The notes: generated from the letters alone by a model not told the origin. Positions 1 through 8,884 are shown, counted from the first letter of the stretch. The stretch is DNA of 64,000 bases from an uncultured Mycobacterium sp. (GCA_900078375.1 FLQS01000009.1:1-64000), one strand, 5' to 3'. Made by a program: numbers and translations.

Positions 1-87
1 ACCCTCGGCTGGAAAACACCCGCCCAAACCCTCGACGAACTACTCTCCAAACCGTCCGATCCACCCGCTGTTGCACTGGCACCTTGA
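1..87 (+). pseudogene. IS30-family transposase, 3' end only
   Basis: The first 28 codons of the window, open from base 1, read as a typical IS30 transposase C-terminus: LGWKTPAQTLDELL (from residue 2) matches the family signature LGWKTP followed by a short leucine-rich helix, then a TGA at 85-87. The catalytic DDE core lies outside the window, so I cannot tell whether the gene is intact. The reading frame just after its stop belongs to the tail of a DUF4062 gene, so this IS copy appears to have inserted into that gene. I could not define the terminal inverted repeat. Confidence 0.7.
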
Positions 88-93
88 ATCCAC

Positions 94-942
94 CCTGGGA
101 AGCTCGAGTCCGAGAAGACAGACCAAAACGACGAAGCACGCGAGAGGCTAACAGCCTTCCGTAAGAAGGTTCAGGGGTTGCCGGTCAAGTACTTCACCAG
201 CGCGGCTGAACTCGGCGGCCAGGTGGCTATGAGCCTCGTTAACCTAGTCGATGCCCAGCCAGGCATCGGATGGGTTAGAGGCGACACCGTTCTCAGCGGG
301 GAAGCCGAAAGGGAAATACTCACACTCAGAGCTCAACTCGCCGAAGCGAAAGAAAAGTCACAGACACTCGTGGCAGAGAAAAACCAACAAATTGATCCAG
401 CCACGCTTGTCGGAGGGGAAGACCTAGTCAATGTGGCTCTCCGCGTCTACTCAGGAAACTGGAATGACGACACTAGTATGTGGGTCCGCTCCAAAGTGTC
501 TTGGAACGATATTCTCGGGACGATCGGACCTGCACTGATCGATGAAGCGACAGAGGATGAGGTTGAGTCGAAGTTGGAACTATGCATCTACTTGGGCGAT
601 ATGGGCGAGAAAGACAATGAGGCTGTAACCCAAGTAAAAAACAGACAGCTTTCTATGCAGAAGCGTGACTTTGAAACAATCATTGTCCACCTGCGCGCAC
701 TCGGCCTCATCGAGTCTGGAACCAGAAAGCGGGTTCCAAGCGATACAAACAAATACCTCCGCCTCACACCTCTCGGACAGCAGAAGCTGTCTGCTCTCAA
801 GGCGATCAAGAGAGGAGCCAAGAAGAATCCCGAAAAGAACACCCTTTCAAAGGCTCCGGTAAAAGCGACTGCGAAGAAGGCCGCCGAAAAAATTCCCGCA
901 AAGAAGACTCCTGCGCAAAGACGGTCCTCCGCAACCAAATAG
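94..942 (+). pseudogene. DUF4062 protein, 5' end lost to an IS30 insertion
   Basis: An open frame runs from about 94 to the TAG at 940-942. It starts mid-domain: EARERLTAFRKKV, then VKYFTSAAELGGQVAMSL, which is how DUF4062 (TIR/nucleoside-deoxyribosyltransferase-like) domains end. The N-terminal half is missing because IS30 sequence abuts it. A TTG at 178 could start a 254-residue product but would begin inside the domain. The remainder has a short coiled coil, a helical domain reminiscent of a winged helix (HLRALGLIESGTRKRV) and a Lys/Ala-rich tail like histone H1. DUF4062 proteins often occur in defence or signalling loci. That this one had such a role is inference. Confidence 0.6.
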
Positions 943-1109
943 CTACACAGCATTGCCGAGAGTGTCGTAGATTCGGCGACCTCCATGGCGCTGGAACGCT
1001 CGGCGGGGCTGTTCGCATCGCTACCTTCGCCCTCAACGGCCAACAAGACTTCGGGCTTAGCCGCTTATGCCCCTCCATTGGACGCGCATAACCCGCACCA
1101 AGCCTGATC

Positions 1110-2411
1110 ATGCGAAAGCACAAACCACCCGCACCGCAGCAGATATGCTCCCGTGCCGCTGGAAGTAAAAAAGTAACTACTTCCTTGAAAGAAACACAAT
1201 TGAATACATTTGAACAACGTGAGCAGGAAATTGAACGGCGCTTTGACGAAATGAGCCGCCGTGCATCCAAATCGCTCACACTCGAAGAAGGTGCCCAGTG
1301 GGACACCGACTTCAGGACACTGAAAGCAGACCAGGCCAAACTGGCGCAGGATAAACGCTTTCTGAAACTCGATGGCAGCGCCAAGGGCTACGGCTCTGAA
1401 ATTGTCACCGACAACCAGCGCAACGTCCGTCACAGCTATTCGGTCGATAAGAAGGAACTCGAAACCTTCATCAAGGCTGCCGCAAAGGGCAAACCGTATG
1501 AGGTCGAAACCAAAACGATCCCCTCGCCTATCAGCGAGCCGGGTATCCCGTCGATTCTGCGGCCCGAGCTTACGACTCTTCTGCCGTATGAGCCGTCCGA
1601 CGTGTTCGGTCTGTTCCATCGTCAGATTGCCCCCGAGGGCGTCTCGGTCAGCTATGTACAGCACACCGGTAACGCGGCTGAGGTTGCCTATACTGCTGAA
1701 CTGGGCACCAAGCCCGACCTCGGCCCGATCACTCAGGTGGTGTCGCAGGGCTGGACAAAGCTTGCCGGTACCGCTGAGGCCACAACTGAGGCATTACAGG
1801 ACTTTCCGACCTACATGAACCTGCTCCCGCAGGAATTGTTCCGGTCGCTCGCGAACACCACGTCAAATCAGGCCATTAACGGAACTGGTTCGGGCGGTGC
1901 GCTTCCCGGCTTCACGGGTCTGCTGAACACCACTGGCATTCTCACCGTCGCACAGCCCACCCTGGCCGCCAACACGCAGCTTGCTCCGCTTGTCGGGGTG
2001 CGCAATGCAATCTCGGCTATCAGGAACGGCAGCTATTTCGGTGAGGCCGATCTGATGATCGTCAACCCCGTTGACTGGGCGCAGATGTCGATCATCACCT
2101 CGACTGACGGTCTGTTCGTTCTGGACCCGGTGAATCCGAATCGCCTCGGTGATCTCAATTCCGTATGGGGTCTCGACGTGGTGCAGACAACGCAGATTGC
2201 AGCCGGTACCGCGATCATTCTGGACCGCGATGCAGTCTGGACGTGGGAACGGCAAGCGCCGACGATGGACACCAACCAGTACGGTGTGAGCGCTGATGGC
2301 ACCCATAACCTCTGGCAAGACAACGCGGTCTCATTCCGTGTTGAATGCCGCCGCGCTATCGGTGTGCCCTTCCCCAAGGGTATTTGTACCCTGACGGGAA
2401 TCTCATTCTAA
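1110..2411 (+). CDS. HK97-fold phage major capsid protein
   Basis: This is the shell subunit of a siphovirus-type capsid. About the first 100 residues form a charged coiled-coil delta (scaffold) region containing FEQREQEIERRFDEMSRR. It is followed by the HK97-like core with SEPGIPSILRPE, an NGTGSGGALPGFTGLLNTTG loop and a C-terminal FRVECRRAIGVPFP strand. At up to 433 residues it looks full length. The start is uncertain: the ATG at 1110 has no clear RBS, while TTG at 1200 is preceded by GAAAG and lies just after a perfect 7-bp hairpin (1161-1184). No terminase, portal or protease gene lies directly upstream; a broken DUF4062 gene does instead. M. tuberculosis phiRv1 and phiRv2 are comparable small elements with capsid genes but no tail module. 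Confidence 0.85.
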   Translation: MRKHKPPAPQQICSRAAGSKKVTTSLKETQLNTFEQREQEIERRFDEMSRRASKSLTLEEGAQWDTDFRTLKADQAKLAQDKRFLKLDGSAKGYGSEIVTDNQRNVRHSYSVDKKELETFIKAAAKGKPYEVETKTIPSPISEPGIPSILRPELTTLLPYEPSDVFGLFHRQIAPEGVSVSYVQHTGNAAEVAYTAELGTKPDLGPITQVVSQGWTKLAGTAEATTEALQDFPTYMNLLPQELFRSLANTTSNQAINGTGSGGALPGFTGLLNTTGILTVAQPTLAANTQLAPLVGVRNAISAIRNGSYFGEADLMIVNPVDWAQMSIITSTDGLFVLDPVNPNRLGDLNSVWGLDVVQTTQIAAGTAIILDRDAVWTWERQAPTMDTNQYGVSADGTHNLWQDNAVSFRVECRRAIGVPFPKGICTLTGISF

Positions 2412-2434
2412 CGTCAGTCAAAGTTGAGAATGCC

Positions 2435-2635
2435 GTGCGGCGTATCCACTCCCCGGTGTCCTCTGCTATTGAGCCGGGTTTCTTGGAAATCAAGGCTATT
2501 GACCTAAAGACCTATACAAGAGACAACGATACCGTTCTCTTTGGTTCGTCCGATGACAATAGACCCGATGACAAACCCGATGGCGACACGCCCAAAAAAC
2601 GTGGCCGCAGGCCACAGCCTCAACTAGAGGATTAA
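2435..2635 (+). CDS. small hypothetical phage protein after the capsid gene
   Basis: A short frame follows the capsid stop by 23 bp and ends at 2635. It is also open upstream to an ATG at 2345 that overlaps the capsid gene, but the GTG at 2435 avoids that overlap. The product (about 66 residues) has a compact N-terminal part, an acidic Asp/Pro-rich stretch (DDNRPDDKPDGDTPKK) and a basic RGRRPQPQLED end. I do not recognise it. Position suggests a small head-associated protein. Whether it is translated is uncertain. Confidence 0.4.
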   Translation: MRRIHSPVSSAIEPGFLEIKAIDLKTYTRDNDTVLFGSSDDNRPDDKPDGDTPKKRGRRPQPQLED

Positions 2636-3361
2636 AAGACCGTTCCCTCATCCCGTTGCTTAGTAGACAACGCGAGGGAATGCCGGTGGTGGTTAATGCC
2701 ATTACTACGCGACCGGCAAAAGCCGATTGAATAGACTTCGGCCATTGGGGGGATGGGAATTTTCACTAGGCATGTTTCGCCCATCCCCCCTCTAGACTTT
2801 CACTTTCGCCTATTGCTGCGCCCTTTCCCCTTGGCTGCGCTAGGCGAGATGGGCGCGTTTTGTCATTTCCGCGCCCTAAGCCGGTGCGTCTTAACTCCTG
2901 CGCCCGGCTTTAAACTCCCCATTAAAACAAAAATGTGACGTGACCGATTTAATGGGATAGAGCTATAACCTAGCTCTCATAGTCAGGGAGGGCACGGGCG
3001 AATTATTGGCGAGGTCCCGTGCCCTCCGCTGGCAATTCTTTGCAGCCTCATTTGCCCGTAGGCGAACCAAAAGACTGTCAAGGTAGCAATTACACCAGAA
3101 CGCAAATGAGGCCGTCAGCGTCGATGCTAGCGGCTCATTCGGCGTTTCTACTGGTCGGCTTATGCGGGGTTGCCTCCGAGCGCCACGCACACCCGGTCAC
3201 GCACGCGCCACACCCACGCCCGTGCAAACACCGTGTCGTATGCCCTCCACCCCAACTCTTTGACCAGCGCTCGGGTGCTGGCTGCCTGTACTGATGTCAT
3301 ATTGGACCCCATTCCGGTGCCCAGTGTGCCCCAAACCCATTGCCGTACAGAAGGTGTACGG
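2636..3361. other. non-coding region with six inverted repeats
   Basis: No convincing gene lies in these 726 bp. Instead there are exact inverted repeats at 2643-2649/2674-2680 (with inner GTTG/CAAC), 2747-2757/2780-2790 (GGGGGGATGGG), 2959-2965/2971-2977 (AGAGCTA), 2987-2998/3016-3027 (GGAGGGCACGGG), 3045-3055/3102-3112 (GCCTCATTTGC) and 3342-3348/3356-3362 (GCCGTAC). The last ends on the integrase stop codon and could act as its terminator, although no T-run follows. The others may be terminators, operators or structured RNA of the element. Confidence 0.6.
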
Positions 3362-4489
3362 CTAACCCAATCCGGCCAACTCAGACAACTTGTCGGCAAT
3401 GGCGGCGTCGCGCTCCTTGGCGGCGATCTGGTATCGCATCGCCATGGCGGGCGTGGTGTGGCCAATGCGGCTCATCAACTCTTTGGGGGTCGCGCCCGCT
3501 TGCGCCGCCAGCGTCGCCCCGACATGGCGTAAATCGTGAATCCTCATGTCCCCCTTGCCAATAGCGGCAAACCCAGACTTAACCGACTTGGTGAACGCCG
3601 TCGTGGAGAGCCGCAGGCCGCGAGTTGTCGTGAACACATACGACTCAGGCCCCTTGCCGGTGCGCTTAGCCATGTGCTCCCGCAGCTGCGCGGCGACGTG
3701 AGGCGGCACGGTCACATCACGGATACCAGCGTCGGTCTTTGGCGGACCCACCACCACCTTGTTCTCTACCCGCGTCGCTGCGCGGCGGATCTTGAGCGTC
3801 ACCCGCTTTCCGTCGTCGTGGATATCCTTGCGGCGAAGCTCGATCAGCTCCCCGAACCGCAGCCCACACCATGCCGCAACCGGCAATGCCACCCTGTAGT
3901 GCTCCGGCACCGATTCCGCGACCTTGTCCAGCTCTGCCGGGGTTAGCGGCTTCACGTCGCGCGGCTTAGGCGGCTTCCCGGCTGACTTGATCTGACACGG
4001 ATTCTCGGCCACCAACTTGTCCACCACGGCGGTGTTATAGATGGCCTTGAGCAGTTGGTAGGCGTGCGTGTTCCTCGTCGCGGTCTCTTTATCTAGCCCT
4101 ACCCACCAATCGCGCACCTGGGCAGGCGTGACGGCACGCAGCGGCTGATCTCCCAGCGTGGGCAGAATCCGGCCTTTCAGCAGCTCACGGTACAGCGCCT
4201 GAGTTTTGGGCGTCAGGTCGCGCTGAGGCAACCACGCTTCGGCAAACTCAGCCAGGGTGACACCCGACATGGCCTTGACCTTGGCGCGGTCCTGAGGCGG
4301 GGTCCACTCCCCCCGATCCAGCAACTTCCGCTCGTCGTTCAGCCACGCCTCAGCGTCCATCTGTGCGCTAAACGTCCTGGTTGCGTAGTACACACAACCG
4401 TCGTCAGCGGTGTAGGAGGCGCGAATGTTGCCGCTGGGCAGGGTCCGCAGCGTGCCCCACGAGCGACGCTGACTCTTTCTCTTCGCCAT
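3362..4489 (-). CDS. int: phage-type tyrosine recombinase (integrase)
   Basis: This enzyme catalyses site-specific integration and excision of the element at the adjacent tRNA-His site. The 375-residue protein has an N-terminal arm-binding domain (GNIRASYTADDGCVYYATRTF), a core-binding domain at about 75-165 and a catalytic domain with Arg211 (CGLRFGEL), probable Lys251, His318-x-x-Arg321 (HDLRH), His344 (IGH) and the nucleophile Tyr353 (MRYQIA). All catalytic residues are present. Length and layout resemble the phiRv2 integrase Rv2659c, also 375 residues. It reads away from the attachment site 143 bp upstream. ATG at 4489 is the only good start. Confidence 0.93.
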   Translation of the reverse strand: MAKRKSQRRSWGTLRTLPSGNIRASYTADDGCVYYATRTFSAQMDAEAWLNDERKLLDRGEWTPPQDRAKVKAMSGVTLAEFAEAWLPQRDLTPKTQALYRELLKGRILPTLGDQPLRAVTPAQVRDWWVGLDKETATRNTHAYQLLKAIYNTAVVDKLVAENPCQIKSAGKPPKPRDVKPLTPAELDKVAESVPEHYRVALPVAAWCGLRFGELIELRRKDIHDDGKRVTLKIRRAATRVENKVVVGPPKTDAGIRDVTVPPHVAAQLREHMAKRTGKGPESYVFTTTRGLRLSTTAFTKSVKSGFAAIGKGDMRIHDLRHVGATLAAQAGATPKELMSRIGHTTPAMAMRYQIAAKERDAAIADKLSELAGLG

Positions 4490-4505
4490 TCCGCGAGTCT
4501 ACGCC

Positions 4506-4525
4506 GCGTGACGTTAGCGTGACGT
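4506..4525. repeat. tandem GCGTGACGT repeat before int
   Basis: GCGTGACGT occurs at 4506-4514 and again at 4517-4525, an 11-bp period close to one helical turn, between the integrase start and the attachment core. Spaced repeats here are typical of integrase arm-type or excisionase sites. They could equally be an operator for int. The assignment is inference. Confidence 0.4.
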
Positions 4526-4631
4526 AGACGTGCCAGATAGTGCCTGTTCAAGTGGGGATTTCTCCAACAAAGTCTAGATAGTTTGCTGGCTAGAAAGGTG
4601 CATCTAGCTGGGAACAAGTAGATTTTTGGCT

Positions 4632-4680
4632 TACAGGTTGTGATCCTGGCTGTCGCGGGTTCGAGTCCCGTCAGCCACCC
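4632..4680 (+). other. attachment site: duplicated 3' half of tRNA-His
   Basis: These 49 bases are the 3' half of a tRNA-His(GTG): anticodon arm CAGG-TTGTGAT-CCTG, a variable loop, T-arm TCGCGGGTTCGAGTCCCG and the acceptor 3' strand. No 5' half precedes them, so this is not a working tRNA. A tyrosine integrase gene points away from it and a tRNA terminator follows. This is the expected right-hand attachment site. The intact tRNA-His should lie at the far (left) end of the element, outside the window. Confidence 0.85.
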
Positions 4681-4684
4681 AGCA

Positions 4685-4717
4685 GGTCAGGGGCCCTTTT
4701 GGGCCCCTGACCTTTTT
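4685..4717 (+). terminator. rho-independent terminator of tRNA-His
   Basis: A perfect 12-bp stem (GGTCAGGGGCCC / GGGCCCCTGACC) with a TTTT loop is followed by TTTTT. It is the original tRNA-His terminator, now separated from the tRNA by the integrated element. Confidence 0.9.
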
Positions 4718-4722
4718 CATGC

Positions 4723-5211
4723 TCAATTCACGTCGAGTAGTTCCCCGGTGGCGGCGGGTAATTGGGTCGCATGCCGGCTCTCGCCAGGACCCGCCGCCTT
4801 CGCCGCGTACATCGCGAGATCGGCGTCGTGCAGGATGGCGGTGGCGTCCCGCTTGTCGCCCTCACCGACCGGGGCGATACCGCTACTGGCACTGACGTTG
4901 ACGACGGTGCCCCCGATGCGGGTCGGCGCGACCAATGTGGCATGCAGGCGCTCGCTGACTTGGTCCAGCACACCGTTCGCCGTGGGCCCGAACAGGAGCG
5001 GGACAACTTCGCCTCCGCCAAGACGGGCGACCAGGTCATCGGGCCGTACCGCCCGCTGAAGGCGTTCAGCGGCTGTCCGCAGTACCGTGTCGCCGGCTTC
5101 GTGTCCCAGTGAATCGTCGACGTCTTTGAATCCGTCCAGGTCGATGAACAACACGGCAGACAACGCGCCGTCGCCATCGCGGGTGAGTGCATCCGAGATG
5201 CGGGCCAGCAC
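4723..5211 (-). pseudogene. truncated, degenerate GGDEF domain
   Basis: The 162-residue frame matches most of a diguanylate cyclase GGDEF domain: FIDLDGFKDVDDSLGHEAGD (about 22-41), DLVARLGGGEV (59-69), then SSGIAP and DADLAMYAAK. The signature GGDEF has become GGGEV, losing the metal/catalytic Asp, and the following Phe is Val. The usual LTGLxNR start and any sensor domain are missing. A TGA lies in frame at 5215-5217, just before the GTG at 5211. It is probably non-functional and may mark an old rearrangement beside the tRNA-His site. Confidence 0.75.
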
Positions 5212-5367
5212 GTATCACCTCAACCGCCTTCGGGCGCCGATCCCGGTCGGCGCAGCAGCGAAATGGTAAGGATTCTGTCTGATTCTGCCACTTAAACGGG
5301 ACAATTATTTGGGCATAGGTTACTGTCGAGTAATAATTGACATGGCTTAGCTGGGGAGGGCTGAAAC

Positions 5368-6648
5368 ATGGACGGCGATCCGATCGAAAACGGACCCCCA
5401 GGGTTCGCTGCAGACGAAGAACGTCTCGGTGTCTGGCTCGACAGGGTCGACGCCTACCTGCTCGCGCTCGATGCCATCGATGCTGACGATCCGTTCGACT
5501 TCTGCGCCGAGGCCTGGGAGATCTGGCAGAGTGCTGTTGCCGCAGATCCGCCGCCTGAAACCAGCCCCGCAGTGCTCGTCGCCCTTGGCGGGCTCCAAGC
5601 CGTGGCCCACGCCATGACGGCATCGACGCTCGACTACTACCGCACGCCCAACGCCCGCGATCGGAAGACACTGTCGACCGTGCATGCGTCGCTCAAGGCG
5701 TGCCTGGGCACCCTCCGACGGGAGTCGGCCCGGTGGTTGCTGGAGGGTCTGCCGGCCGCTGATGAAATACAGGCACGGAGTGCAACTTTGGTGGCGAGCC
5801 TGCAAGCGACCAATTCACCGGGCGCCGCGCCGATATCGGACTCCGGAATCGTGTTCGACAAAGTGTGCGCACTCACCGATACCGAGAACCGGCGGTACCG
5901 GGAAGCGTATGACCGGCTGCGCCGAATGCTGAACCGGGAGTTGTTGCAGCACATCACCGATGAGAGCGACACGCTCTCAGATGTCGTGCTGGGTATCGTC
6001 CTGGATCTGCAGGCCAGTCGCGGTTCCACGTTCGACGAGAACGTCATGGCTGAGCGCAGGAGCAAGATCCAGTCAGCGTTGGTCTCCGTCACCGGCGCGC
6101 TGCACACCCACCACGAACAATCGGTCAAGACCGCGACGAAGACCTTCGGTCACGACAGCGCCGAGGCCAAGGCGGTGGAGCGGCTGTTCGACGATGTCAA
6201 GCAGTCCTCCTTCGAGTACCGCTGGCTGGATGAGCTGCACGAGCCACTGCAGCGCGGCGACAGTGCCGCGGTGAAGTATCAGTTCACCGCACGCCGGCAC
6301 GAACCGGATGTGGACGTCCACATGGATCGCGACTACATGGCCCAATTCGCCAAGTCCAACAAGAAGTGGCGCGGACCGGACGAACCGCTGGTGATGGCCA
6401 GCGATCCCAGCGTGCTGGACATGATCAAAGCGATTCAGCCCAAGGTGAATTCACTGCAGGGGCAGCTCGACGCGATCCTGTATCCGAACGTGGCCGAGGA
6501 TGTCGCGGCCGTCAAAGACCTGATCGCCCGGTTCGGGGGCCAGAAGGGCATGGACGCGTTGCACTCCGCACCCGGCGCCACGGACAAGCCGTGGATGCCG
6601 CCGCACCTGTCGCCACGCGTGCTCTCCTTCGTACGAACTTTCGAATAA
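5368..6648 (+). CDS. hypothetical protein with paralogue downstream
   Basis: I do not recognise this 426-residue protein. It is soluble and mainly helical by composition, without a signal peptide or membrane segment. The first 150 residues contain WLDRVDAYLLALDAIDADDP, FCAEAWEIWQ and TVHASL, and a second copy of this unit forms the next gene. The remainder is rich in charged helices (residues 160-350) and ends with KPWMPPHLSPRVLSFVRTF. The ATG at 5368 has a good RBS (GGGGAGGG, 7 bp upstream). The 156 bp upstream carry only promoter-like AT-rich sequence (TAATAATTGACA). Confidence 0.75.
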   Translation: MDGDPIENGPPGFAADEERLGVWLDRVDAYLLALDAIDADDPFDFCAEAWEIWQSAVAADPPPETSPAVLVALGGLQAVAHAMTASTLDYYRTPNARDRKTLSTVHASLKACLGTLRRESARWLLEGLPAADEIQARSATLVASLQATNSPGAAPISDSGIVFDKVCALTDTENRRYREAYDRLRRMLNRELLQHITDESDTLSDVVLGIVLDLQASRGSTFDENVMAERRSKIQSALVSVTGALHTHHEQSVKTATKTFGHDSAEAKAVERLFDDVKQSSFEYRWLDELHEPLQRGDSAAVKYQFTARRHEPDVDVHMDRDYMAQFAKSNKKWRGPDEPLVMASDPSVLDMIKAIQPKVNSLQGQLDAILYPNVAEDVAAVKDLIARFGGQKGMDALHSAPGATDKPWMPPHLSPRVLSFVRTFE

Positions 6649-6794
6649 GCCGGCTCGGATGCTGTAACGCATCTCACGCGAGCTCAGCAAACTCCCCGGT
6701 TGAAGGAACGGGCTGGCGGGTACAGACTCGTATGCGGCGGAAACCCGCAGCACAATGGCTCGGCGTCCGGGGGGACGCATCTGCGAAGGGACGT

Positions 6795-7235
6795 ATGAAC
6801 ATGTGCATTCGGCTATTGACAGACTCTGACGGTTCTCTTCGCCCCGGCATTTGGGTCGACCGGCTCGACGCGTTCGTTTCAGCGATCGACGCCGTCGACG
6901 CCGACGATCCGTTGACCTTCTGCGAGCAGGCCTGGGACATCTGGGAGAGCGTCGCGAATGCGGATCTCCCGTCGGACTCCCACCCCGCCATGCTGATCGT
7001 GCTTGGAGTACGCCAGGCCTTGGCGAGCGTGATGGCGTCCGCCTACCGCAACAAGGGTGAAGCCAGGAGCCAGCCGACGCTCGCGACCGTGCACGCCTCG
7101 CTGACCGAAGAGCTGAACGCCGTCCAGCGTGAGTGCGAGCGTTGGCAGCAGGAAGGTCTGCCGTCCGCCGCTGAGGTCAGGGCGCGCAGTGTAGCCGCGG
7201 TGACCGGTCTGCGCGTTACCAGGCGATCGGCGTAG
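6795..7235 (+). CDS. hypothetical protein, paralogue of the preceding N-terminal domain
   Basis: The 146-residue product repeats the N-terminal unit of the upstream gene: WVDRLDAFVSAIDAVDADDP, FCEQAWDIWES, HPAMLIVLGVRQALASVMAS and ATVHASL. It then stops where the longer protein continues. ATG 6795 has AAGGG four bases upstream; an upstream extension of the frame overlaps the previous gene and is not needed. It could be a truncated duplicate or a single-domain partner of the longer protein. The function is unknown. Confidence 0.7.
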   Translation: MNMCIRLLTDSDGSLRPGIWVDRLDAFVSAIDAVDADDPLTFCEQAWDIWESVANADLPSDSHPAMLIVLGVRQALASVMASAYRNKGEARSQPTLATVHASLTEELNAVQRECERWQQEGLPSAAEVRARSVAAVTGLRVTRRSA

Positions 7236-7241
7236 TCGACC

Positions 7242-7355
7242 TCACCGTCGCGGGATTCTGTCCCCGAATAATGTCAGCGCGTTCTCGCCGGCGACCTTGC
7301 TTTTCACGTACGGGGCGGGGTAGTGCTCGTCGAGGGCGATCAACACGTCGCGACT
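7242..7355 (-). pseudogene. amidohydrolase C-terminal remnant
   Basis: Thirty-seven codons, in frame directly after the TAG of the L,D-transpeptidase gene, read DVLIALDEHYPAPYVKSKVA then GENALTLFGDRIPRR and TGA. This resembles the C-terminal helix of metal-dependent amidohydrolases (amidohydrolase_2). No start codon or catalytic part is present, so it is a relic of a deletion. The short length keeps the family call tentative. Confidence 0.5.
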
Positions 7356-8576
7356 CTAGGCGTTGGCGTTGCCCGCCTTCCACTGCGACCACGGAATGTT
7401 CCAGTCGCCGAGGCCTTCCGTTCCCGGAAGTGTCGAACCCACGGTGTTGTGGACCTCGACGATATCGCCACGTTTGGTGTTGTTGTAGAACCACTGGGCG
7501 TTGCTCGGGCTGGCGTTCAGGCAACCGTGGCTGGTGTTGGAATAGCCCTGCGCGCCGACCGACCATGGCGCGGAATGGACGTAGATGCCGCTGTAGGACA
7601 TCTGGGTGGCCCAGTCCACTTCGGTGCGATATCCGTTGGGCGAGTTGGACGGAACGCCGTACGTCGACGAGTCCATGATCATGTGGGAGAGCCGGTCGCC
7701 GATGATGAAGACGCCGTTGTTGGTGGGCGTGCTGTTCTTCCCCATCGAGACCGGGATGGTCCTCTCGACCACACCGTTGCGCCGGACAGTCAGCGTCTTG
7801 GTGTCGTCGTCGGCGATCGCGATCACCTCGTCGCCGATGGTGAAGTGCGATGTCAGATTCTGCTGACCGAACAGCCCGTCGCCGAGATCGACACCGTAGG
7901 TGTTGACCGCAACGTCGACGGTGGTGCCCGGTTTCCAGTAGTTCTGCGGGCGCCAGCGCACCTCCCGGTTGTTGAGCCAGTAGAAAGCGCCCTCCACGGG
8001 CGGGTTGGTAGTCACCTTGATCGCGCGCTCGGCGGCCAGCCGGTTGGGGATGTTCTCGTCGAAACGCACCGCGATGGGCTGCCCGACGCCGACGGTCTCG
8101 CCGTCACCGGGCAGCAGGTACGGCATGGTGAGGTTCTCGGGCGACTGGGTCTCGAAGCTGATCTTCTCGGCCGTCACGCCACCCAGGCCCAGCGACTGCG
8201 CGGTGAGCGTGTAGCTCTTGTTGTAGCCCAGCGGTTCGCTGGTCGCCCATGTCACGCCGTCAGGGCTGAGCTTGCCCTCCACCTGATTGCCGGCCTCATT
8301 GACCATCGTCACCGACCCGAGCACCCCGCTGGTGGCGCTGACCGTCACCGGGCGGTCGAGCGGGACGTCAACCGCCCCGTCCTTGACCGACACCGTCAGC
8401 TGGGGAATCAAAAGGTCGCCGTAGGGCGTCCCCTTGTCTGCGATGACTTTGATCGGCGGGGGCCCCGCCGATTCACTGCTGCACGCGCCGAGCCCGATCA
8501 GCAGCGCCGGGACGATCGCGAGCGCAGCCAACCGACGCCGCGACCGCGGGCGGTGTGCCAAGCCGACCTGCCTCAT
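7356..8576 (-). CDS. ldtB: L,D-transpeptidase lipoprotein, LdtMt2 type
   Basis: The enzyme makes 3-3 (mDap-mDap) cross-links in peptidoglycan from tetrapeptide donors outside the membrane. The 406-residue protein starts at ATG 8576 with a basic N-terminus, a hydrophobic segment and a lipobox (LIGLGAC). Two Ig-like domains follow, then the YkuD catalytic domain with HSAPWS and the SHGCLN motif, whose nucleophile is Cys352. The C-terminal [16 protein letters not shown] is typical of Rv2518c (408 residues). An in-frame ATG 48 bp further upstream would add an unlikely extension. It is a known target of carbapenems. Confidence 0.93.
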   Translation of the reverse strand: MRQVGLAHRPRSRRRLAALAIVPALLIGLGACSSESAGPPPIKVIADKGTPYGDLLIPQLTVSVKDGAVDVPLDRPVTVSATSGVLGSVTMVNEAGNQVEGKLSPDGVTWATSEPLGYNKSYTLTAQSLGLGGVTAEKISFETQSPENLTMPYLLPGDGETVGVGQPIAVRFDENIPNRLAAERAIKVTTNPPVEGAFYWLNNREVRWRPQNYWKPGTTVDVAVNTYGVDLGDGLFGQQNLTSHFTIGDEVIAIADDDTKTLTVRRNGVVERTIPVSMGKNSTPTNNGVFIIGDRLSHMIMDSSTYGVPSNSPNGYRTEVDWATQMSYSGIYVHSAPWSVGAQGYSNTSHGCLNASPSNAQWFYNNTKRGDIVEVHNTVGSTLPGTEGLGDWNIPWSQWKAGNANA

Positions 8577-8741
8577 ATCGCTCTCTGCCTCGCTAGCTGT
8601 GCAAACGCTGGGGATGATTGGCAATATTCTAAGGGAATGCCGGCGATACTGGCGACTGCACAGGTCAGCGGCCCGGTGGCACCCACCAGCGCAATTTCAT
8701 GTTCGGCAGTGGTGTTTGTTATTGTCGCTGACGCGGTTCAC

Positions 8742-8816
<75 letters not shown>

Positions 8817-8852
8817 TAGTTTGACCAGGTATTATGCACCAAAAGAGGGGGT

Positions 8853-8884
8853 TGCAACACATGGCTATTAAGCCACGTGTTGCA
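8853..8884. repeat. near-perfect 32-bp hairpin inside the left end
   Basis: TGCAACAC-A-TGGCT-ATTA-AGCCA-C-GTGTTGCA pairs 8 bp plus 5 bp around one mismatched position, with a four-base loop. It sits 36 bp inside the left attachment core and contains ATTAAGCCA (8867-8875), the same word repeated three times near the right end. It may be an integrase/excisionase arm site or a terminator. Confidence 0.6.

Noticed and set aside
2640..3362. CRISPR array
   Set aside because: The repeats are distinct inverted pairs rather than one direct repeat with regular spacers, and no cas genes are present.
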